Below are positions 36,886 to 44,884 of a DNA stretch of 64,000 bases, one piece after another; within the stretch, counting starts at the first letter, position 1, and each line of letters starts with the position of its first letter. Source of the DNA: DASQUK01 sp963717085 (GTDB lineage Bacteria > Actinomycetota > Acidimicrobiia > Acidimicrobiales > VFJN01); contig CAVQVM010000011.1 in NCBI GenBank assembly GCA_963717085.1, positions 248,001 to 312,000 of the forward strand, in the 5' to 3' direction. Position numbers and translations under genes: made by a program. The notes below the pieces were generated by a model. The model saw only the letters and a list, made by a program, of their open reading frames with translations. It did no database searches and was not told the origin of the DNA.

Positions 36886-37956
36886 TCACGGCCGGCTCCA
36901 CGTGGACTCCCAGGCGCCGAGCTCGGACTCGAATGCGGCCCGGAGCTCGGGCGGGGCGAACGACGCCGACATCGACCGCCGCTGCAGCGCCGCCAGGCCC
37001 CCCGCGTCGACCCCGTGGTGCTGGGTCACCAGGGCGAGCTCCCGCTCGAGCGTGGTCGAGAAGTAGCCGGGGTCGTCGGTGTTCACCGACACGTCCATCC
37101 CCAGGCCGATCATCTCGCCGATCGGATGATCCGCGATCGACGGTGCGGTGACGCCGAGCAGCGCATTGGAAGTGGGCGAGACCTCGAGCGGGACCTGTTC
37201 GTCGACCAGGCGCTGCGCCACCGATCGGTCCTCGAGCGCACGCACGCCATGGCCGATCCGTACAGCGCGAAGGCTGTCGAGGGCGCCGGTCACGCTCGCC
37301 GGCCCCGCGGCCTCGCCGGCGTGCACCACCGCCGGGACGCCGGCCGCCCGGGCGCGGGCGAACGTGTCGGCGTAGAGCTCGGGCGGCCACTCCGCCTCCG
37401 GCCCGCCCAGGCCCATCGCCACAGCCCCAACCGGTGCATTTGCGCCCGCCAGCAGCGAGGCGGTCAGGTGGTCGTCGGGAAGCTCCTGGCCTCGGGAGAT
37501 GTCCAGGATCCAGCGGACCTCGACGCCGCGGGCCGCAGCCCGCCGCTGGGCCTCGTCGAGGGCCGCGGCGTAGGCGGCCTCACCCCAGCCCCGGGTGCGG
37601 ACGTGATTGACCGGCGTGCTCGTGACCTCCGCCCACCGGACGCGCTGGCGCGCCAGCTCCTCGGTAAGCGCGTCGGCGCAGCTGACCAGATCGTCGGGCG
37701 TGCGCAGGACCGCGAGGCCAGCGCGGAACAGCTCGATGAAGTGGAGGAAGTCGCGGAACTGGTACCGCTTCGCCAGCTCGGCCTCGGACTCGACCCCGAG
37801 GTCGACACCGTTGCGCTCGGCCAGCGCCAGCACCGTCGACGGCCGCATCGACCCCTCGAGGTGGACGTGGAGCTCGACCTTCGGGAGGGCGGCGATGGCC
37901 TCGGCGGGGACGGGGCCGGCGGGATCAGGGCCGGCGGCCATCACTAGTGGACGCAC
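36886..37956 (-). CDS. add: Adenosine deaminase
   Basis: A 356-residue TIM-barrel enzyme that deaminates adenosine to inosine. Zinc and catalytic motifs are present in order: KVELHVHLEGS (H-x-H), VVHAGEAAGP, RIGHGVRAL (His), SPTSNALLG and NTDDPGYFST (Asp-Asp). The family also includes aminodeoxyfutalosine deaminases, so purine salvage is the best guess. The GTG at 37956 has GGAGG nine bases upstream; ATG 37941 is the alternative. It overlaps the 3' end of the bsaP-like gene. Confidence 0.88.
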   Translation of the reverse strand: MRPLVMAAGPDPAGPVPAEAIAALPKVELHVHLEGSMRPSTVLALAERNGVDLGVESEAELAKRYQFRDFLHFIELFRAGLAVLRTPDDLVSCADALTEELARQRVRWAEVTSTPVNHVRTRGWGEAAYAAALDEAQRRAAARGVEVRWILDISRGQELPDDHLTASLLAGANAPVGAVAMGLGGPEAEWPPELYADTFARARAAGVPAVVHAGEAAGPASVTGALDSLRAVRIGHGVRALEDRSVAQRLVDEQVPLEVSPTSNALLGVTAPSIADHPIGEMIGLGMDVSVNTDDPGYFSTTLERELALVTQHHGVDAGGLAALQRRSMSASFAPPELRAAFESELGAWESTWSRP

Positions 37957-38170
37957 CGTGGGAGGCCTCCAACACGCCGCCGCACCCCCGGCACCGGGCC
38001 CGCCATCCCGTCGGCGTGACCTGCACGGTCAGCCAGCGGCCGCAGTCCACGCAGAAGCGCCACGGCTCGTAGGGGCCGGAGCAACCCGGGCACTCCTCCA
38101 CGGGAGCACCGCACCCCGAGCAGTGGCGCCAGTGGGCCGGGGCGGGGAGAGTCGAGCGCGCAGGTGCCAA
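37925..38170 (-). CDS. bsaP: Cysteine-rich protein resembling biotin synthase auxiliary protein (BsaP)
   Basis: An 81-residue protein from TTG 38170 with AGGAG nine bases upstream. It carries four CxxC-type pairs (HCSGCG, ECPGC, RFCVDCGRW, RCRGCGG) and the core VQVTPTGWRARC, which I recall from the actinobacterial bsaP family that helps biotin synthase rebuild its Fe-S cluster. It lies just downstream of bioB, as bsaP usually does, but a 190-bp repeat element now separates them. The gene ends inside the start of the adenosine deaminase gene. Confidence 0.7.
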   Translation of the reverse strand: MAPARSTLPAPAHWRHCSGCGAPVEECPGCSGPYEPWRFCVDCGRWLTVQVTPTGWRARCRGCGGVLEASHGASTSDGRRP

Positions 38171-38369
38171 CTCAGATCACTCCTGAGGCCGAGCGCAGGC
38201 GAGGCCGGCCCGAGCGGCCGTGGGAGCGGGAGGCACACGCCGAAGCCCGAGCGGCCGTGGGAGCGGAAGGCGCATGCCGAAGCCCGAGCGGCCCGGCGCC
38301 GGAGGCGCCAAGAGCGGGAAACGCCGCGGACGCTCGACGCACCTTCTCTAGCCCTCCCACTCAGATCAC
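38170..38369. mobile_element. MITE-like intergenic repeat with 11-bp flanking duplication (copy 3)
   Basis: ACTCAGATCAC occurs at 38170-38180 and again at 38359-38369, bracketing about 178 bp. The inside holds 37-bp tandem units starting GCCCGAGCGGCC at about 38208, 38245 and 38282, plus a GGCGCC-GGA-GGCGCC hairpin and AAGAGCGGGA. These blocks are shared, in the other orientation relative to the genes, with 17899-18033 and 47252-47398. The duplicated site contains the bioB stop codon. A frame of 62 codons (38172-38360, minus strand) is open through the element and ends with the same Val-Ile-stop as bioB. Confidence 0.75.
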
Positions 38370-39365
38370 CTTCGACAGCGTGCCCACGGGCATGCGCAGG
38401 TTGTCGAGCATGACCAGGTCCTCCTGTGGGGCTCGGCCCAGGGTCGTCAGGTAGTTGCCGACGATCAGGGCGTTGACGCCCGCCGTCATCCCCATCTCCT
38501 GCAGCTCACCCAGCGTGACCTCCCGGCCGCCGGCATAGCGCAGGATCACGTCCGGCAGGGCCAGGCGGAACAGCGCGATCCAGCGGATCGCCTCCCGCGC
38601 CGCCACCAGCGGGCGACCGGCCAGCGGCGTGCCCGGGCGGGGATCGAGGAAGTTGAGGGGCACCTCGGCCGGCCCCGCCTCCCGCAGCTGCCCGAGCAGC
38701 TCGATGCGCTGCTCCTCGGATTCCCCCATCCCCAAGAGCACGCCACAGCACAGCTCCATCCCGTTCTGCCGGACGAGCTGGCAGGTGGCGAACCGCTCCT
38801 CCCAGGTGTGGGTGGTCACGATGTGCGGGAAGTGCGACCGGGCGGTCTCGAGGTTGTGGTTGTAGCGGTGGGTACCGGCGGCGGCGAGGCGACGGGCCTG
38901 GTCGTCGTCGAGGATGCCGGCGCTGACCGCGACGTTGAGGCCCGTCTCGCGGCGGATGAGGGGCACGACCTCCTCGAGATGCGCCATCAACCGCTCGTCG
39001 GGGCCGCGCACGGCGTAGACCAGGCAGAACTCGCTGGCTCCCAGGGCCGCCGTCTCCGTGGCCGCGGCCACCACCTCGTCGTGTCCCAGCAGCGGGACCG
39101 CCTTCACCGGCGAGTCGTAGCGCGCGGACTGCGAGCAGAACTGGCAGTCCTCGGGGCAGCCGCCCGTCTTGGCGGACAGGATCCCCTCGACCTCGACGAC
39201 GTCGCCGCACCACGCCAGGCGCACCTCGTGCGCGAGCGCGGCCAGCGGCGCGTCGTCGGCATCGGGCACACCCGCCAGGTCCGACAGCTCGTCGAGTGTC
39301 AGCTGGCGCCGATCGTCGAGCAGCGCCCGTCGGGCGGCGTCGAGCAGTTCGGTCGTGGCTGGCAC
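38361..39365 (-). CDS. bioB: Biotin synthase
   Basis: A 334-residue radical SAM enzyme that inserts sulfur into dethiobiotin. The cluster motif is GGCPEDCQFCSQSARY (CxxxCxxC); downstream hallmarks are GTHRYNHNLETARSHF, CCGVLLGMGES and LNFLDPRPGTPL. The start is GTG 39365, as the upstream sequence is not conserved-looking. Its stop codon is part of an 11-bp repeat that flanks the inserted element. No other bio genes are visible. Confidence 0.94.
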   Translation of the reverse strand: MPATTELLDAARRALLDDRRQLTLDELSDLAGVPDADDAPLAALAHEVRLAWCGDVVEVEGILSAKTGGCPEDCQFCSQSARYDSPVKAVPLLGHDEVVAAATETAALGASEFCLVYAVRGPDERLMAHLEEVVPLIRRETGLNVAVSAGILDDDQARRLAAAGTHRYNHNLETARSHFPHIVTTHTWEERFATCQLVRQNGMELCCGVLLGMGESEEQRIELLGQLREAGPAEVPLNFLDPRPGTPLAGRPLVAAREAIRWIALFRLALPDVILRYAGGREVTLGELQEMGMTAGVNALIVGNYLTTLGRAPQEDLVMLDNLRMPVGTLSKVI

Positions 39366-39487
39366 GGCCGGTGACGTTACTGGCGACCGCGACCACGAAC
39401 CCGAATCGTTCCGGTGGGAGCCGTGCGGCACACACCCGGACGGCTTCACCCAGTTGCGTCTGGCGGACGGCTCGGGGCGGTCGGGCC

Positions 39488-40501
39488 CTAGCGCCCGGCC
39501 TGGAACACCACCCGCAGCGCCGCCGGCTCCTCGATGCAGCGGCCGGCGCCCAGCACGACGCACTCGAGGGCGCTTTCGACGAGGTGCACGTCGATCTCGG
39601 TCTCGTGGGCGATGCGCTGGTCGAGGCCGGCCAGCATGCCGCCCCCGCCCACCAAGTGCAGGCCCTGGGTGATGAGGTCGTGGGCCAGCTCGGGCGGTGC
39701 GTTCCCGAGGCACGCGACGACCGACTCGATGATCTCGGTGATCACGTCGTCGATGGCGGCGCGGATCTCGGCCGGCGTCAGGATCACCGTCTTCGGCAGG
39801 CCCGATGCCAGGTCCCGCCCCCGGACCTCGGCCTTGAGCTCGTCGCGCACCGGCCACGCCGATCCGATGGCGATCTTGATCTCCTCGGCGGTGCGCTCGC
39901 CCACGGCGATGCCGTACTCACGCCGCACGTAGGCCTGGATGGCCCCGTCGATGTCGAAGCTGCCGACCCGCACGGCGTCGAGTGCCACCACCCCGCCGAG
40001 CGACACCAGGGCGGTCTCGGTGGTGCCGCCCCCGACGTCGATCACCAGGCTGGCGATTGGCTCGTGGATCGGGAGGCCGCAGCCGATGGCGGCGGCCATG
40101 GGCTGCTCGATGAGGAAGGCGTCCGTGGCCCCCGCCCGCCGCGCGGCCTCGGCCACCGCCCGCCGCTCGACCTCCGTGATGGCCGAGGGCACACAGACCA
40201 CCACGCGTGGCCGGTTGAAGCGGCCGACCCGCACGCGGTGCAACAGCAGCCGGATCATCCTCTGCGTCACGTCGAAGTCCGTGATCGCGCCCTGGCGGAG
40301 GGGGCGCTCGGCGACGATGTCGCTGGGGGTGCGCCCGATCATCTGCCAGGCGTCGTGGCCCATCGCCAGCACCTCACGGGTGCGGGTGTTGAGGGCGATC
40401 ACGGTCGGCTCGTTGAGGACGATGCCGCGGCCCCGCTCGTAGACGAGGGTGTTGGCGGTACCGAGGTCGATGGCGAGGTCGCGGGCCACTACCGCTTCCA
40501 C
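39488..40501 (-). CDS. mreB: MreB-type actin homologue
   Basis: A 337-residue actin-fold ATPase: phosphate-1 AIDLGTANTLVY, phosphate-2 VIDVGGGTTETAL and the adenosine motif LVGGGGMLAGLDQ. It forms filaments that guide wall synthesis in rods. No mreC, mreD or rodA lies nearby, so it is an orphan or a paralogue. The start overlaps the stop of a 64-residue membrane protein; the GTG at 40489 (VARDLAIDLG) is an alternative start. Confidence 0.9.
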   Translation of the reverse strand: MEAVVARDLAIDLGTANTLVYERGRGIVLNEPTVIALNTRTREVLAMGHDAWQMIGRTPSDIVAERPLRQGAITDFDVTQRMIRLLLHRVRVGRFNRPRVVVCVPSAITEVERRAVAEAARRAGATDAFLIEQPMAAAIGCGLPIHEPIASLVIDVGGGTTETALVSLGGVVALDAVRVGSFDIDGAIQAYVRREYGIAVGERTAEEIKIAIGSAWPVRDELKAEVRGRDLASGLPKTVILTPAEIRAAIDDVITEIIESVVACLGNAPPELAHDLITQGLHLVGGGGMLAGLDQRIAHETEIDVHLVESALECVVLGAGRCIEEPAALRVVFQAGR

Positions 40502-40683
40502 CAGCGCCGGGTTCGGACCTCGCCGTCGCGCGGGGCCAGCGCTTCCATCTCACGGCGGAAGTTGTCGATGCTGGCGTCGAACGAGGTGGGGGGCCGGTTC
40601 CGGAGGTACAGCACGGTCAAGCCGACCGCGGATATCACCACCGCGAGCAGGAGGAAGGCGACGGCAGCCACCGAATCAGCCAA
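40489..40683 (-). CDS. Small single-pass membrane protein between moaE and mreB
   Basis: A 64-residue frame from TTG 40683, starting within the last codons of moaE (8-base overlap) and ending within the mreB start. One transmembrane helix (VAAVAFLLLAVVISAVGLTVLYL) is followed by a cytoplasmic tail with FDASIDNFRREMEAL. Coupling on both sides makes it likely real and possibly an MreB membrane partner (inference). Confidence 0.65.
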   Translation of the reverse strand: MADSVAAVAFLLLAVVISAVGLTVLYLRNRPPTSFDASIDNFRREMEALAPRDGEVRTRRWWKR

Positions 40684-41185
40684 TCCCCGCGTCGCCGATG
40701 TGCTGCGCCTCGAGCCCCCAGCTCTCGCCGCCCGTCCACGACTCGCGCTTCCAGATGGGAACCGAGCGCTTGAGGGTGTCGATGCAGAACCGGGCCGCGG
40801 CGAAGGCCTCGTCGCGGTGCGGCGCCGACACGGCGACGACGACCGCGCTCTCGCCGATCTCCAGGACGCCCACGCGGTGCAGCAGGGCGAGGCGGCCGAC
40901 CATGGGCCACCGCACGCGCGCCTCCTCGGCCACGTCGCGCAGTCGGGGGACGACCTGCTCCTCGTACGCCTCGTACTCGAGTTGGTGGACCCCGGGTCGG
41001 CCCTCGGCATGGTCCCGGGCGGTGCCCGAGAAGACGACCAGGCCGCCGCAGTCGGGGCGCACCGCCCAGGCGGTGGCCTCGGCCACCGGGAGCGGCGATG
41101 CGGACAGGCCGATCCAGGTCTCGCCCTCGGGGGGCGCGAGCGCGGCTCGCCCGGCCTCGTTGCTCGGCCTCTCCATCGTGTTCAT
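40676..41185 (-). CDS. moaE: Molybdopterin synthase catalytic subunit MoaE
   Basis: A 169-residue MoaE: GGLVVFSGTARDH, YEAYEEQVVPRLRDVAEEA, RVGVLEIGESAVVVAVSAPHRDEAF and the catalytic-Lys region LKRSVPIWKRE. It converts precursor Z to molybdopterin together with MoaD, which is not visible here. First gene of a short minus-strand run into mreB. Confidence 0.9.
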   Translation of the reverse strand: MNTMERPSNEAGRAALAPPEGETWIGLSASPLPVAEATAWAVRPDCGGLVVFSGTARDHAEGRPGVHQLEYEAYEEQVVPRLRDVAEEARVRWPMVGRLALLHRVGVLEIGESAVVVAVSAPHRDEAFAAARFCIDTLKRSVPIWKRESWTGGESWGLEAQHIGDAGIG

Positions 41186-41249
41186 GCTACGCAGGCCCCG
41201 ACCGGTGGGCGCGGTCTCTGGGCGGCGACCCAGGGTTATCCTCCGCGGC

Positions 41250-42395
41250 GTGCCCTTCGACGACGACGCCGAAGCGGATTTCTTCCGGTTCCGTCCGCCG
41301 CCGCACCCCGACGATCGGCTGTGGCGTCACCCGTCGGAGCTGGAGCCGCAGCGAGCCGACGGCGCTGGCGGCCACGACCGGCAGCCCGGACGCCCCTGGG
41401 GGGTGGTGGCGGTCGCGGGCACGGCAGGAGCGGTCCTCGCGGGTGCGGGGGTCCTGGCATTCGGCCTGGGCGAGCGCACCGTCGATCGCCCCGTGGTCGA
41501 GCGTGTCGCCCTCGACACGGTGTCGTCCGCGCCGCGGGCCGATCAGACCACCAATGGCATCCGCCGGCATGTGGCGCCCGCGGTCGTCTCCGTCGAGGGA
41601 GGAGGCTCCGGGATCGTCGTGCGCGACGACGGGATCGTGCTCACGAGCGCCAGCGTCGTCGACGGCGGCGGTCCCCTGAGCGTCCGCCTGCCCGACGGGT
41701 CGTCGACCGATGCGGAGGTCGTGGGCTCCGACCTGTCGACCGGGATCGCGGTGCTCGACCTGGACGGGCGTGGCTACGAGACCGGCCTGCTGGCCAGCGA
41801 GGCGGGGCTGGTGCAGGGCCAGATGTCCTTCACCGTGAGCTTCGGCTCCACGGGCGGCGCCACCACGGTGGCGGCCCTCGTCGGGGCCACCCGTCGCTAC
41901 CAGACCCCGGCCGGCACCACGCTCGACGCCGTCGTCGAGACCACCGGCGACGCACCGGCGCACGCCGTCGGGGGGCCGCTGGTCAACGCCAGCGGGGTGG
42001 TGGTCGGCGTGGTCACCGGCGTCGACGACGGCACCGCTTCCTATGTCGTCCCGGTCGAGGTGGCGCGCAAGGTCGCCGAAGACCTGGTGGCGGTCGGCAA
42101 GGTGGAGCGCTGCTGGCTCGGCATCGAGGGGAGCGATGCCGGCGATCCCGAGGTAGCCGGCGGCGGGGTGCTGATCGCCTCGGTGGCGCCCGACAGCCCG
42201 GCCGAGGACGGCGGCCTGCGGGTCGGCGACGTCCTCGTCGAGGTCGACGGGCGGATGATCGGCCACGTGCCCGACCTCATGATCACCCTGCGGTCGCGGT
42301 CTCCGGGCGACGAGATCGCGGCAACGGTGGTGCGCGACGACAACCCCACCACAGTGATCGTCACCCTCGGGGGACAGAGCCGGGCCGCCAGCTGA
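41250..42395 (+). CDS. HtrA-like trypsin-fold/PDZ membrane protein lacking the catalytic triad
   Basis: A 381-residue protein from GTG 41250 (a TTATCC -10-like box just upstream suggests a leaderless mRNA). One transmembrane helix (VVAVAGTAGAVLAGAGVLAFGLG) precedes an S1C-type fold and a PDZ domain (VAPDSPAEDGGLRVGDVLVEVDG). At the triad positions, TNAHVV reads TSASVV (His lost), the Asp segment reads DLSTGIAVL (Asp to Gly), and GNSGGPL reads HAVGGPLV (Ser to Val). It should therefore be a pseudoprotease that binds peptides or regulates another HtrA. Confidence 0.82.
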   Translation: MPFDDDAEADFFRFRPPPHPDDRLWRHPSELEPQRADGAGGHDRQPGRPWGVVAVAGTAGAVLAGAGVLAFGLGERTVDRPVVERVALDTVSSAPRADQTTNGIRRHVAPAVVSVEGGGSGIVVRDDGIVLTSASVVDGGGPLSVRLPDGSSTDAEVVGSDLSTGIAVLDLDGRGYETGLLASEAGLVQGQMSFTVSFGSTGGATTVAALVGATRRYQTPAGTTLDAVVETTGDAPAHAVGGPLVNASGVVVGVVTGVDDGTASYVVPVEVARKVAEDLVAVGKVERCWLGIEGSDAGDPEVAGGGVLIASVAPDSPAEDGGLRVGDVLVEVDGRMIGHVPDLMITLRSRSPGDEIAATVVRDDNPTTVIVTLGGQSRAAS

Positions 42396-42440
42396 GCCGG
42401 AGCCCGCGACGCCGCCGTGAGGCGCCCACACCCGCGGACA

Positions 42441-43481
42441 CTAGCGACGCGCGCGCAACAGGCGCCGGGCGGCCAACACCCCGCCGGTGGCGATCGCGGC
42501 GACGCCGGCGGCCGCCAGCCCGAGCGCGATCTCCTGGCGCCGGCGGGGGCTCATCGTGGCCCAGGCACCAGCCTCGAAGGCATCGACGCACGCCTCCTCG
42601 TTGGTCACCGTGGGCGACCAGCCCTGGGCGCGCAGGCGGTCGTTGGCGATCGTCCACGGGTGCAGCGTGTACGCCACCAGCTCCGGGGGCGTCGGTCCCA
42701 GGCCCCAGCGGAATCCCCAGCGGACCAGGCGGCCCGCCACCCGTTCCGGCAGCGGGACCTTCAGCGGCGCGCCGGTCAGCGAGCGCACCTCGTCGCCCGG
42801 GACCGATCCATCGGGCGCCACGTTGTAGGTGCCGTCGAGCCGCCGGCTCCGGCCCAGGTGAACGGCCGCCGCGAGGTCGCCCACGTCCAGGAACTGGACC
42901 GGGGGCTCGTCGGCCGTCTCGGGGACCGCCGGTCCCGGCCGCAGCGCGGGCACCAGCCACTCGCGACTGTCGGACCCGGCCGTCCGCGCCGGACGCAGCA
43001 CGGTGAGCACCGCACCGGGATGGGCGCTCCGCCACTCGGCCGCCAGCCGCTCGATCTCGGCGCGCTCCGCGGCGAAGGCGAAGCCGGGGTTGGGACGCAG
43101 CGTCGCCTCCTCGGTCAGCGGCACCGGGTTGTTGGGCCAGGCGCCGTAGACGGTGGCGCTCGAGAGGACGACGAGGTGCGCCACCGCGGCATCGCCGGCG
43201 GCCTCGAACAGCCGGCGGGCCCGGTCGACGTCACTGGTCGGCGCCGTCGGCGACGCCGGCACGGAGGTCGCCAGGTGCACCACGGCGTCGGCGCCCTCGA
43301 GGTGCGGCTTGACGTCGTCAAAGCCGAGGTCGATGCGGCGCACGTCCACGCCGTCGGGCAGACCCACCACGGATCGACCGGCGAGGGCGACCACGGCGCC
43401 GACGTCCGGGTCGCCGGCGGTCAGCGCGGCGACACGGCGGCCGAGCGGCGAGTCGACGCCCGTGATGACGACGGTACCCAT
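42441..43481 (-). CDS. NAD-dependent epimerase/dehydratase-like protein (atypical SDR)
   Basis: A 346-residue extended short-chain dehydrogenase: MGTVVITGVDSPLGRRVAA nucleotide-binding motif, AVVHLATSVP, SSATVYGAW and LDVGDLAAAVHLG. The catalytic YxxxK is not intact: the position reads FAFAAERAEIE, so classical redox chemistry is doubtful. A C-terminal hydrophobic segment (LGLAAAGVAAIATGGVLAA) plus Arg-rich tail suggests membrane attachment. Start ATG 43481 with AAGG upstream. It is convergent with the HtrA-like gene. Confidence 0.8.
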   Translation of the reverse strand: MGTVVITGVDSPLGRRVAALTAGDPDVGAVVALAGRSVVGLPDGVDVRRIDLGFDDVKPHLEGADAVVHLATSVPASPTAPTSDVDRARRLFEAAGDAAVAHLVVLSSATVYGAWPNNPVPLTEEATLRPNPGFAFAAERAEIERLAAEWRSAHPGAVLTVLRPARTAGSDSREWLVPALRPGPAVPETADEPPVQFLDVGDLAAAVHLGRSRRLDGTYNVAPDGSVPGDEVRSLTGAPLKVPLPERVAGRLVRWGFRWGLGPTPPELVAYTLHPWTIANDRLRAQGWSPTVTNEEACVDAFEAGAWATMSPRRRQEIALGLAAAGVAAIATGGVLAARRLLRARR

Positions 43482-43579
43482 GGCTCTTACCTTGCCAGCT
43501 GGGACCGGCTGAAACACCACGGGGTCGGAAGCAGCGCGCCGCGGTGGTCGGCGGACCGGGTGGCGATAGCGTCGGGTGG

Positions 43580-44839
43580 GTGAGCGAGCCTGGCTCTCCC
43601 GATCCCTTCGAGGGATTTCCGCTGTTCGGTGACCTGGCCAAGCTCTTCGGCCAGGGCGGGCGCGGGGTCCCCTGGGACGCCGCCCGCAGCCTGGCACTGG
43701 CCGTCGCCACCGACAACCAGAGCGAGGCCAACGTCGATCCGATCGAGCGCATCAAGCTGGAGCAGCTCGCCCGGGTCGCGGAGCTCCACGTCGCCAACGT
43801 CACCGGCCTATCCACCACCATCACAGGGCGCGAGCTCAAGATCCTGCCGGTGAACCGGGGCCACTGGGCCCAGCGCACGCTGGAGGACTACCGGCCGCTG
43901 CTCGAGAAGCTCGCCGGCTCCCTGGGATCGCCCGACATCGGCGGGCTCGGCGGACCCGGTGGGGTCGGCAGCGAGCTCGATCTCGGCGACGACGCGGCGC
44001 TCGGGTTGGGTCAGGATCCCGACGACCAGCTTGCGGCGATGCTGGGCCCGATGATCCAGGCGATGCAGCCGATGATGGTGGCGATGACCGCGGGATCGAT
44101 GGTCGGTCACCTGGCCCGCCGCTCGTTCGGCCAGTACGACCTGCCGATCCCCAGGACGCCTTCGGACGAGCTGTTGATCCTGGTCCCGAACCTCGATGCC
44201 TTCGGCGAGGAGTGGAGCCTGCCGGCCGACGACCTGCGCCTGTGGATCTGCATGCACGAGATCGCCCACCACACCGTGCTCGGCGTCCCGCACGTGCGCG
44301 AGCGGCTCGAGCTCCTGCTGACGCGCTACACGACCAGCTTCCGCACCGATCCCCAAGCCCTCGAGGAGCACCTCGGCGACATCGACCTCGGCGGCGGCCC
44401 CGAGTCGCTGGCCGGGCTCCAACAGGTCCTCGGCGAGCCCGGGGCGCTGCTGGGTGCGATCCAGTCCGACGAGCAGCGGGCGCTGCTCCCCCAGCTGGAG
44501 GCGCTGGTGGCCGTGGTGGTCGGGGTCGTCGATCACGTGATGGACGAGGTGGGCGCCAAGCTGATCAGCAGCTACGGCATGCTGACCGAGGCGCTGCGGC
44601 GCCGGCGCGTGGAGACCGCCGAGGCCGACCGCTTCGTCGAGCGGTTGCTCGGCCTCGAGCTCACCCAGTCGACCTACGACCGCGGCTCGCGCTTCGTGGC
44701 CGGCGTGATCGAACGGGCTGGGCCCGAGGGGTTGGCCCGGCTGTGGGAGGGCGAGCGGATGATCCCCAGCCCGCCCGAGGTCGACGCCCCGGGGCTGTGG
44801 TTGGCGCGCATCGACCTGCCCGACCTCCCCGCGGAGTAA
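43580..44839 (+). CDS. Zinc-dependent metalloprotease, DUF2342 / F420-biosynthesis-associated
   Basis: A 419-residue protein with the HExxH zincin motif in CMHEIAHHTVLG and the N-terminal DPIERIKLEQLARVAELHVANVTGL region of the actinobacterial DUF2342 family, often annotated with F420 biosynthesis. Start GTG 43580; a GATAGC box 11 bases upstream fits a leaderless promoter. Substrate unknown. Confidence 0.88.
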   Translation: MSEPGSPDPFEGFPLFGDLAKLFGQGGRGVPWDAARSLALAVATDNQSEANVDPIERIKLEQLARVAELHVANVTGLSTTITGRELKILPVNRGHWAQRTLEDYRPLLEKLAGSLGSPDIGGLGGPGGVGSELDLGDDAALGLGQDPDDQLAAMLGPMIQAMQPMMVAMTAGSMVGHLARRSFGQYDLPIPRTPSDELLILVPNLDAFGEEWSLPADDLRLWICMHEIAHHTVLGVPHVRERLELLLTRYTTSFRTDPQALEEHLGDIDLGGGPESLAGLQQVLGEPGALLGAIQSDEQRALLPQLEALVAVVVGVVDHVMDEVGAKLISSYGMLTEALRRRRVETAEADRFVERLLGLELTQSTYDRGSRFVAGVIERAGPEGLARLWEGERMIPSPPEVDAPGLWLARIDLPDLPAE

Positions 44840-44884
44840 TCCGGCCGGCCCTCCGGCGCTACTGCAGCTTCGTGGGGTCGATGA

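Noticed and set aside
38208..38320. CRISPR-like 37-bp repeats
   Set aside because: Units abut without spacers, the third diverges, and no cas genes are present.
39366..39857. N-terminal extension of bioB
   Set aside because: The sequence upstream of GTG 39365 is low-complexity and overlaps mreB on the same strand.
39296..43006. A 1236-codon plus-strand frame
   Set aside because: It runs antisense to bioB, mreB and moaE and out of frame with the HtrA-like gene; composition is Arg/Pro-rich with no motifs. High GC makes such frames common.
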